Source: Wuchereria bancrofti
Taxonomy: Eukaryota; Nematoda; Chromadorea; Rhabditida; Onchocercidae
Assembly (NCBI GenBank): GCA_005281725.1
Contig: SSBO01000003.1
Coordinates: 7,662,575 to 7,726,574, forward strand
Direction of reading: 5' to 3'
DNA length: 64,000 nucleotides
The translations under genes and the position numbers were made by a program. Under the pieces are notes generated by a model. That model had not been told where the DNA came from. It ran no database searches and was given only the letters and a program-made list of their open reading frames with translations. This document shows, piece after piece, positions 40,501 through 52,500 of the stretch. Each line of letters opens with the position of its first letter. The first letter of the stretch is position 1.

Positions 40501-43500
40501 TTTTGTAAATTCAAAAACAAATTGCTTCAAACATACTTTTTTTCAGTGGCAGTGAAAAGGAATGGAAATGAACAATGAAAGACAGAGAGAGAGAGAGGGA
40601 GAGGGAGAGACAAACAGACAGAGAATAATTGATGAAATTGTTCAAATTACTTTTTCTTCCTTTTTTCATAACAATATAAAGTTTAAATTTGCGAAAAATT
40701 GAATAACTTCGGAAATAACTTAATGTTTCTGAAAAATTTATGAAATATTTTTTAAGCTTTCTTCTTTTTCTTTTTTTGAAAAAAAAGGAAGTAATATTTA
40801 TTTACAATTTTTTCGTTTTACTTTTTTTCTTCATTAATTTTAATTCTAAATTATTCTGTTACATAACAAATAAAATATGTTATATGGAAAATTTGAACGG
40901 AAAGTTAGAAATGAAATTCATAATTTCATTCATTTAAAATAATGAAATATAATAATATTGTTAACTTTTTTATAACTTAAAAATTTCGCTGAAATTTAGA
41001 AATAATACAAAGATTTCACACAAAATACCAAATCTTAGCAGTAAAACAATAATTAATCAGACAAATTATTACGTTTGCAGTAGAAGTATGAATTTGAAAT
41101 GAAAGTCCGAAATAAAAAATGCAATTTTAAAATGAAATAAATTTAGAATTTAACATATTTGCTATTGATTGGATACTAAATGCAATAAGTACAATTGAAT
41201 TTTATACTATTCCAAATAACTTTAGGAACGAATTTTTGATTAGCATATGCAGCAATAATTATCTAATATTATACTAATAGCACTAATAATTAGTACTTCG
41301 GATGATTTTTTCTTGCTAATTAATTATAAACAGTAAATGAAAAATAACTGTAAACAGTGCGACCAATAAATTCTTTTAATTAACAAATGATAAGAATGAT
41401 TGATTGTTGGATAAAATACTATCAATAAATTATTTCTTTGTAAGAATAAAAAGTAAAATAAACTATTAAAATAAATATTAAAGAGAAAAAAGGAAAAGAA
41501 AAAATTACTCAGAACTATTAAACTTCATAAATTATAAGTGACAAATTACCAACAATTAATTATGAAGTGAATTAAATCAAATTTGATCGAGTAATTAAAT
41601 TGAAATTATTTCTAGTTGTTCAATAATTTAATGGCAAATATGCCGATGAAGCAAATAAATGAAATAGTAAATATTCTATAATTTTGTCATTACTAATAAA
41701 ATACAACTTTGAAAAATTAAAATTTTTCTTATAAAATCAAAATTTTTCACTTTTTAGTAACACAAAAAGTTGGCTTAGTTAATGCAAATTATTCAAATTA
41801 TATGATTCAGAATTTTCAATTATACATAAATTAGAAAACAAAATAATCCCAACAAGCCCATATTTATTTATCATCGATCTTAGCACTTTTTTTCATTACT
41901 GAAATTTCGAGTAATAAAATTTCGATTTGTGAAATGATAAAAAGCAATTATTTTTAATATTATATATGCTAATATTATGCTAAAAATAAATATAAAAGTG
42001 CTCAATTATTTATTATTAGATAATAATATTAATGAATAACAATTAATTTAAATGTTTATTTATAAATTAAATTAATACTGAAGTAATGTTTACGATAAAA
42101 TAGCAGGTTATAGAAATTCATAAATCTGATATTGAAAACTAAATAAAAATTGAATAATTTAACAAGTTCATTGAACATACATTTCCTCTTTTTTCTATTT
42201 TTACTGAAAAATTTTACTTTTTTCTAATATAATTTGCATTTGAAATGCTTATTTATAAATTAGTACTTAGATTTTTGTCATGGAAATTTCATAATATTTT
42301 ATTCTTTCCAAAGTATGGTAGTATTTGTCGTATATGAGCAAATTAGCACATATAATAGTTCTACATAACTTCAAAATTATAATTTTGAAAACTAAATTAA
42401 AAAATAGAAAAATAAATGATTTAAAATAAATTTCACCAATACTTATATTTAATATCAGTAGATAAGCATGCAATCAATCAATAAAACATTACAGATTTAC
42501 GACAATTCAAATGAAATGTATGATTGCTTACCTGGTCTATGTTGCGTTGCTATATTTAATTCTTGAATTTAAATTAATTAGAAAATTTTCCTTCTTATTT
42601 TTTTATATTTAAATTTTAACAGTTCTTGAAAAATTAATTTAAGACAAAAATTACATGAAACTTTGTTACAATTGTTAAAATTTAATTTGAGCAAAATTTG
42701 ATGCAAATATTTTAATTTTCATTAGAATCCCGTTAGAAATTTGTAAATAATTATTCATATATTAATGAAAAATATTGGGATAAAAAATTTTTATGATAAT
42801 GAAATTTGATAACTTGCAGATTGAATACGTTAGTGATATGATATAGAGTAAAGTATCATTATTTTATTTATTAAATTATTAAACTTTTTAAATTATCAAA
42901 AGCATGCATGCAAATTACACAATACCAACCATCTTCTTCGGTTTGCACTTGTTCCGGTTCACTTCCAATTCCGTAACCCATTTCAGTACCGGCTGCAACG
43001 CTTACTTCATATATTGTATACGGATTTAATCCTCTAATAATTGCGCTATTATCTAATGAAGCATCCTGAATCATTTCCAACCATCGTTTTTCTTTTTTTT
43101 CACCTTTTCCGGACAACAATTCTTCATCATCTTCATCACTTTGCCATATTTTATGCTGATCCGTTTCATTTTTTGCCAAAACCGGACGCCAACGTATCAA
43201 ATAACTTCGTATTTTACCACTACGATAATCAAGCAATGGCATTTTCCAACGAATAAATAAAGATTGTGATGAAAGCGCTCTTAGCACAATAATTTTTGGT
43301 GAAATTGTCGGAACTGTAACAAAAACAACAACAACAAATAATTCAACTACAACAATTTATGCAAAAGCACAAGTCACAATAATTTTTGAAATTTAAATTT
43401 TGTAATTAAAATTAGAAATAGGAATCTACAAAAATTTTAAATTGGAATAGATGATTGAACCAAACAAAAGCACAAATAATTTTACATATACAAAAAAAAA

Positions 43501-46500
43501 AACAATACATGCAAATATAAAATAAACAATATCACTTTTAAATTACACTTACTACTTAATGAGCGGTCATTTTTGATTAGTTAATTGGAAATTTAACAAG
43601 TTATTAACTTTAAAAGAAAAATAATTTAATTTAAAAGTAAAAAAATATGTAAAGCACATTAATGAATAGATTTCATTAAATGCGACAGTTTTGATTTATT
43701 TATTTTTTGTTCATTGCAAATTAAAAAAATGAATTGAAATAAGTAATAAATACTAGAAAAATAAGTTAACTATTAATCAGTTGTCTTTTTTTGGAAATGA
43801 TTTTTCAAAAATTTAAAATATTCGAAATTTCTTACCATTTGGATGTGTTTTTACAGTAATATCCGTACAAAATGCGCCAGTACCTCTTGCTGAACGAGCT
43901 GCTACTCTGTAATAATTATAATTAAATGTACGAATAATAATTACAGTTAAATTTATGAGTACGAAAAAATGCTACCAAATTTATAATATTTTAAAATATT
44001 CAAATCTCAACAAATTTTTAAATTTTTATACAAAAAGGATTTTATTATGATGTAAAGAAGAAGAAAATGACGAGAGAAACGAAGAATAGACTAGAAATTC
44101 ATAAATATTAATTATTTCATTCATGTTCAAATTAATATTCAATTCAAAAATTAATTAAATCTATTGAATTAACCAATTTTTGCTCATCAACCAAATTATT
44201 TCTTCTTCACAATTAATTCTTACGACTAAATTTATTATAAATAGCGCTTTAATTAACACATTTCATCCATTTGAAAATTTTCTAAATTAAATTAATTTTC
44301 ACACTATTTCATTAAAGAATTAAGTTCTTGCTACTAAAGCAAAATAAAAGTAACACATAAACTCACACACACATATACAAAAAAAAAAGAAATGTGACTA
44401 ACCGAAAAGAGTAAAAGGTATCCGGAATTAATCCATCGATGATATGCTTCTCTACCGGTATTGTAAGTGTTAATTCACGAGTGCTTCCGGTTGATGCATT
44501 AAAATGAATTGAATAACCGATAATATTATATGAATGTAACGGCTTATCCCATGTAAGTTGAATTCGATGTGAATCAAGAACTTTTGCTGTAAGACCTGCT
44601 GGTTGTCCCGGAACTAAAAAAAGATTGAAAGAATTAATTATTGAATTAATTAATTTGAAAGATTTTAAATTTAAAAAGTAAAAGCTATACTGATTAATCT
44701 TTACCGATTAATATTATACTAATATCATTATTATTACTTTTAATTATTACGAAAAATAAATCTAATGGAAAAAAGGAAACAAGAAAATAGTACTTAAAAA
44801 ATGATACGATTGAAAAATATTTTTTTATTAGCAAAAAATTCAAAATGAAGCAAATTGATAAAACGATAATATTAATCGGCAAAGAAACAAATCTGAAAGC
44901 TCCATAAGTAATTAATTAATTAGAATTATTTTATAGCGAGTAATTATGAAGAAAGTTAAACATATCTAATATGAAATCAAACAAAGAAAGATGTACTGAG
45001 AAATCAGTTTGCCTTTGATAACGGTCTCAACGATATTAGCTTGCGTATTTAAATTAAAAAATTTTTTTTTTTTTTGAACTTTAATGCTATTTCATTTTTT
45101 TAAAAGTTAAAATATGTTAAAGAGGCAAAATTTGATAATATCTTCTATTCATTGATAATTTAAAGAATTTCAAAAATCTTTCAAAATCTCCCGAAACATA
45201 TTTTATTAAAATTTGTCAATTTTTGAAACTAATATTATAAGCTATTTAAAGAAAAAAGAACAAATGAAATTTAATATTCTGATTATTGATCATTGATAAC
45301 TTGCTAATAAGATTAAATTATTATTAAATGACAAAAAAAAGGTAAATTGATAAATCTAAATTTCGAATATGAAATAAAATGTGTCACTTACTTCCTTGTC
45401 GCGTGAAAACAGTTGCACGTGATGACATTGGACTTAATCCTTTAGCATTTCTTGCTTGTACATGAATGTAATAAATACTTTCAGATTCTAAATTTGCTAT
45501 TGTTGCAATTAACTCATCCGATTTAGTTTCTTGCTAAAAGATAAATAATAATAATTTTTGTAACTATTTTATTAATCACTGATTTAAATTTAGATTTGAG
45601 TTAAATTTTTAATCAAATAATGTTCATTCCAACTTATTCAACTATTGAATTTCCAACTATTTTTGCTATTTATTAAATTTAAGCATCTAATAATCAAAAA
45701 GAAAAACATTTTTTTTTCCAAATTATTTCCAAGTTGACACAAACAGAAGCAAAATGCTTATTTAATTATACAATCAGTGTTTATTAGCAAAAATACAATG
45801 TTTCAATTTAAATTTTAATCAAAATTTACAGTTCTCCACAAATTGTATGGTGTCGTTGGTTCCAAATTGGTATAATGAATGATATAACCCTAAAAAAATT
45901 GAAGATGTAAATTCGAATTTTAGGATGCATTAATCAATAAAGACAAAAATTTTAAAAAATAAGAAACAAGTTTATTTCATCTAAGCAATTACACGTATCA
46001 TTCAAATTAAAAAATAATTTTGTCATTTTTTACCGTAATTTGTCCATTTGGTTTTTTTGGTGGTTCCCAACGCACTAAAATAGAATTTCGGCTTAATGCT
46101 CGTGCTTGTACTTTTTGCGGTGGACTATTTGGCGCTGTTTCATCTGTTTGCACCTCTTTTGGTAAACTTGCAGTACCACGGCCAATTACATTAACAGATG
46201 ACACTGTGATTTCATATAACTAAAACAAAAAGTAAACATTTTTAATTAAAAGTGAATTTTTGTTTTTATTTCATAAATAATTTGATAAAATGGTAATAAG
46301 AAAATGCATTAAAATGATTTTTTGTGATTTTTTGCTTTTTACTCACTTTTTTGTAGCGAAAAAAATATTAAAAATTTTTGCTAATAATTAGTTTTTAAAC
46401 TTTTAAATTAATTCGAACTTTGAATTTGTTGTAATTTCATTGCAAAAATTTTTTGACTATAAAAAAGTGTTCAAAAAAGTAGCATAAAATAAGTAAGGTA

Positions 46501-49500
46501 TTAAATTTAATTTTTTTTTTTAACTTTCATACAATATTAATTTTACAGCATCAATTTTTGTATGCATACAGCGTCGAAAATAATATTAATAACACATCCA
46601 TAAAATAAGTACAACTTTAACTTAAAACTACTTAATAAAATTTAACTATTAATCTAATTGATATCATACTTGTTAACCAATCAATGTCTATTAAATAGTA
46701 TTTCATTTTATTTTTTTTATTCATTCTTTTTGTAAATTTTGAACAAACCTGATAAGGTTCCAATCCAGTGATAACAGCGGTAGTGACATTTGCGCTTACT
46801 TCTTTCTGCTTAAATAATTCCTCATCATATCTGAAATGTAATAAAAAAAAAAAGTATTATAAAAATATGTGATAGGAAACACCTAGAGCTAAATTTTAGT
46901 TGGTGCTAAATTACAGAAATATTTCTATTCAAAAATTTTATAACGAATTAGAAATTAAATACTTAAGTATCTTGATTATACATATGTTTACCACCCATTT
47001 AGCCAATTGTTTTTAATTTATTTAGATTTTATGCGAAATAATCAATGAATTTTTATGCTCGTTGCTAAAAACTTGAAATAAATTATTAGGTAATCTACTA
47101 CCAATTTGCTTAGTAAACAATCAAAATTAATATTCTTTAACATTCGAATGATAAAATAACTATCTTTCGTAATAATATTATCTTTCAATAAGTATATTTA
47201 AGTAATTGTTTTTAGGAAATGATAATTCTTTTTTTGGTTAAAAATTGAAATTCAGCTTTTTTTTTTGTTTTTATCATTAATTTTTTCATTTATCTGTTTA
47301 GTTTTTAATAGGTTTCACATGCAATTATCATTATCATTCAAGTTATCATTGAGCTGAATTAACTGATTATGAAATTGTCACATAATATGAATATTACTTA
47401 ATTATTAGCAATAGAAAATTAATAATGTGACAACAACGGTCATTGATCAATTAATTGAAATATCAATTCAAATCTAATAACTTACTCGATACCATTAGCT
47501 GGAAATATTGGTGTTGATAAATTAACAACATTCCTTCAAAAAAAACCACAACAAGTGAGTAAACATGCATGTTAGAATTATTGAAAATAATCATAATTTA
47601 TAATGAAATACTTATATTCAAAAGCAAAAATATGATTGTAAACAATTGATAATATAACTATACGATCAAAAAGAAAAGTTATACAAATGGATGAAATTTG
47701 AAATATATTTGAGTCGAATTTTATTCCATTTTCATTAATTCATTTCTAGCTTAATAGTATATTTATTTGCTTCAAAATTTCATCAATAAATTAATTGCAT
47801 ACTAAATATTAAAATTTAAGCGTTTTAAAGAAAAAAAAAAGTTGGTGCTAATTTTTTATGTTTTTATTTTATTTTAGCTGCATGCATTTTGTTTATTAAT
47901 ACACTGCAAACCTGATTAGAAATACAAGCACACTCAAATTAACTTTTGATAGTAATTTTAGAAATCTTACTTTTGGCGATATTTAATGATATATTTTATA
48001 ACCGGTTCCATCTCGATATATACCGGATCCCAACTTATGCCAACGCTATTAGATGTTATATCAAACACTTGCAAATTCTTTGGTGCAGGAGGTAGTGCTA
48101 TAAAAGGCATGATTTATATCTAAATTTTACTTAAATTTAAAACTTAGTATAAGAATTATAATTTAAATTCCAAATAATTTAAATTTCCAAAAAACATATG
48201 TCTTAATCAGTAAAATAAAACTATTATCTGTCATAAACATTAAAAAAAAGAAAAAATGATTACTTTATCATTTTAGAAATTTATAGTATTAGTAAATGAT
48301 GAATGGATTCATTTTAAAAAAATTTGATTTATTCAGTAATATTGTATTAAACATTTAAATTTTAGATGGTAAACAATTATTAATACAATAAACATACTAA
48401 TATTAAATTAAATTCATATTATCAAAATTACTTACATTTTACTTCGACAGTTGTCATTACTTCGATATTCCCAAGTTTACTAACTGCAACGCACGTGTAA
48501 TTCTCAGTTTTCTCAATTTTTGTCAACGTTAACACATTGCGACCTAAACACAATTTTTTTTTAATATTTTTAATAAAAAGTTAAAATTTGCATTCTTAGT
48601 TAAAAAATATTGTTTTCTTAGTTTTTTTTTAAATAAAACTTGTGGAACAAAATTTCTGATAGATTTTTGAAATTAAAATAATTTTTAAGCAAAAATAACT
48701 TTTTATGCAAATAATTTAAAAAAAAGAATTTTATTTTATTAATAATAATAATTTTAGCATTGTTATAAAATTTAAAAATTAATAGATTTAAGGAATGAAA
48801 TAAAAAATAATAATAACAATGTTATTCTACTTTTTTTTCTAATACTAATTATTAGAAAAAAAAGTATTCTCAATAAAATTTATTGTTTTGTTTTTTTGTT
48901 CTTTAATTAAAGTTTCTTCTAAATTTTATTATAATAAGATTATTTAATATAAATTTTATTACAAATTTGTTTTTAAAAAAAAGAAACTGTAACCAATTGG
49001 TGCAGATTGTGGATCGTTAAGATATGTATCATCGGATTTTTTCCAGAATACCCGCGGCATTGGATATCCTACAGCAACGCAAGTTAAATTAAGCGCTCCA
49101 CCTGGTGCTGTTTTATATAAGCGCTCAAGTTTATACGAAAAATATGGCGGAACTCGTCGAACTATAAATTAAGCAATGAAAGAGATAAAACTATTAAAAA
49201 GAAATAAAATCAGAGAATGAATAAAATTAGAAATAAATAATACAAATTAATTATATCGATGAATGCAAACATTTTCAAAAATTTCAATGAGAAAATTAGT
49301 TGAAAGAAAAATTGGAATTTTTAAATGACAAATTTGTAACGAATTAATTTTTATATGCTAAATTGTTATTAAATTATGCAAAAATTTCCTTAGTTTCTTT
49401 TATTTTTCCACTTAAATATTACTTTATTAAATTAATACAAAGTAATTCAATAAAGAAATAATTCAAAAAAATGGAACAAAATTCAAATTATTATAATTAT

Positions 49501-52500
49501 TATAATCATATTATTATACAGATCAAAAAGGCAACAGACAAAAAAAGAGAGCGTGAAATCGTATTATTATTGAATTAATTACTATATTGTTTACTGTTTA
49601 AAATAAAAGTGAAAAAAAGAGACAAAATAAAATTTTAAGGTGAAAAAAAAGAGACCTCAAAATAAAATTTTAAGGTATCTCATTTACCTTATGTTTTATT
49701 CTTTCCTCTCTCTCTCTCTCGCTCTCCCTTTTTACATTCTCCTTTGTCTGTTGCCAAATAATATGCAATTAATTTTGCTAAATTTTTTTTGTCAAATTTA
49801 AATTTACCATTAAAATTTGCTAAAATTTTAATTTCTTATTAATAAAAATAACAAACCTTTAACATATAAATGAGCAGCTTTAGAATGTGTGACACCGTGA
49901 ATATTCCTTGCGACACATTCATATTTGCCTTGATCATCCTCTTTTGCTTGTTGTATCATTAAAGCACCTAAATTTTAAATTTCTTTTTTTTTTCTTTGTT
50001 TTTTTAATTTCTTAAATTATCGAATAAAAATGCAGGAAGAAAGAGAAAAAAGAAAGAAAAGAAAAGCATGCTTTCTGATGTTTTATATACATTTATATGC
50101 AGTAATTGAGTAAATTATTAACTAAATATTTGTTTATTGTGTAATGTGTTTTGATAAACAAATAAGAATTGAAAAAAAACAACTAAAAAACATTAAAATC
50201 ATATATAAACAACAAACAAACAAAAAAATTGTGTAAAAAGTTTTATAAAAATAACCATTAAAGATTAAAAAAAAGTTAAATTTTTTCTTTTTCATCAAAT
50301 TTTTTACTTTAATTTTATTAAATTTTACTTTAACAAATATTACAACACTTCCTTTTTTCTTCCAGTTATCTTCTCAGTTTGTTTTCAAATATATTAAAAA
50401 AATGGTGAAAAATTTTATTAGTTTAAAATTAACTAATTAATTGATTTAAAATTTACTGATAAAAAACATTTTTTAATGGGTAAATTTTTTTAATAATTCG
50501 TAAAATAATTATTAGTTGAAAGTGAGATGGGGAAAAAAATGAATGAATGATTTAGAAAAAGAAAAAAACTAGAAATTTCCTTTTATTTTCTTTTTGTTCA
50601 GTAATTAATTATTATTTTAAAAAGTTTTTCTGAAATTATGTCAATATTATTAAAAAAAAAAACACACAGATAGATTGACAACAATTTTTTGTTGCACAGA
50701 AAAAAGAAAAAAAAAAAGGAAAGGAAAATTTATGTGCAAAACAATCAAAGAAAATTAAAAAGTTGAAACAAGTAATTAATGAAATTATCATATTTATCTC
50801 AAAAAATAATCTTTCTTATTTAAAAATAAATAAATTTGAATTATTCTATTTAATCACTAAATAAATAGAAAAATAATTGATTAACATACACAAAACTGCA
50901 AATATTAAATTAAAAATTTTTAAACTTTATAAACAAAAAATAAAAATTAATTATGATTTTTTCTTTTTTTTTTTATTGAGTTATGTAGACAAATAAATAT
51001 AGTGCAATTTAATTTAATAAGTGTAAACAGCAAATTTCAAAACATTGTGAATATTTCTTTACACACTAACATTTTTCATTTTCCATCCTTTTTTTTTTGT
51101 TTTTTGGGCAAAATATAATACATAGCTAAATCTTACCAATTGCTTTCAGTCGAAAACCTAAAATTCAAAATTTCACTTTTTTTTTGCTCTCTTTAAAATA
51201 TGCAAATTTTATAATTTACATAAGAAGGAAAAAAAAACTATATTATGTATTTTTTAAAAAAAAAGAAAATTAAAAAAATTCATTAATTGTCGAAAATAAC
51301 TTTTATTTCTGTATTAAATAAGAAATTCAATACGATAAATATTTGTAAGGAAAGAAAAATTTTGTTGTTATTAATAAACGATAACAATTTTATGTAGCGA
51401 AATATAATTCCTATAATTATTTAATATATTTATATATTAAATATTTAAATTGAAATGCAACCATATAATCGCATTTATTATATTTTATCAATATCTTGTG
51501 TACATTTATTACCTTTCATGTTTTATTTTTATATATTTATTAATTTTACAATTATTAAATACATTTGTAAATTAGAAACACATAAAAAATTTTTCATATG
51601 GAGAGAAAATTAATTTTTTCTGTACTTTTTAAATTTATTTATAAATATAATATTCATCAAATGTTGTTAATTCATAAAAGTATATAAACAAATATCATAT
51701 ATATATAAAAAATAAACAAACAAGGAAATAAATAGATAAACAAATAAACAAATAGATAGATAAATAAATAAAATATATATACAAATTCGTTATATATAGC
51801 AAATTTAGTTTGTGCATATACGAAGCAATAAGAAGTAATTAAACTAAAAAGAAGAAAAAGAGAAGCGCTTTGTTATTGTGGTGAAATATAGAAACAAATA
51901 TGGTGGAAAAATTTGAAATTAGACAAAAATTACTGACAGATTTTTTTAACATTTAATTTTAAATCAATAACTAATTAAATAGTTCATACTAACAAGAATT
52001 AGAAAGAAAGAATACCTGGATTACCAAGAGTGGAAACGGAATATCGTGTATTAGATCGAATATCAACCGGCATTAAATCTCGAAGCCATAACACTTTTGG
52101 ACGAGGTTCACCACGTGCCCTACATGATACATGTGCTGTACGACCTTGTTCAACTGATTTTAACACTGGATGTGCTTCAATTACCGGAAATCCGGTTGGT
52201 AATTTATCTAAAATGCATCGAATTATTATCATTTTAAATAATTAATTTATACTTTTCAAGATTATTTTAGAAGAAAAAAACTGGCTATTATTAAAAATTT
52301 ACCGGATGATAGAACGGTAAGTATAGCATCAGCAATAACCGGATTACCAATTCCATTATCTGCTGTACAGCTTATTGTTGCATTTGCATCAGTTAACCTT
52401 ACCGGTTCAATTCGCAATGTGCTCAATCCGTTTGAAAGAGTTTTTGTTGAATATCTAATATTAGTAATTAAAAATGAAAGATTAAAAAAATATTACTAAC

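Larger units (their letters stand above)
25583..42531. other. Main part of the 18.8-kb ptp-3 intron, presumed to hold the short-isoform promoter
   Basis: Lies between FN3-4 and the alternative first exon. No ptp-3 exon seen. It carries two C-rich islands (31190-31340, 38630-38760), a CA microsatellite, a CAT-rich minisatellite, a pyrimidine duplication, a GACAAC-type repeat (34781-34925), AAT/ATT repeats (33285-33360, 39000-39100, 40320-40370) and GA tracts (37672-37692, 40582-40624). Regulatory elements for the internal start would be expected upstream of 25582, but no core promoter motif is identifiable by eye. Confidence 0.6.

Noticed and set aside
46020..46223. Plus-strand ORF across 46020-46223
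   Set aside because: Shadow of the FN3-1/FN3-2 exon; the minus frame carries the conserved motifs and splice sites.
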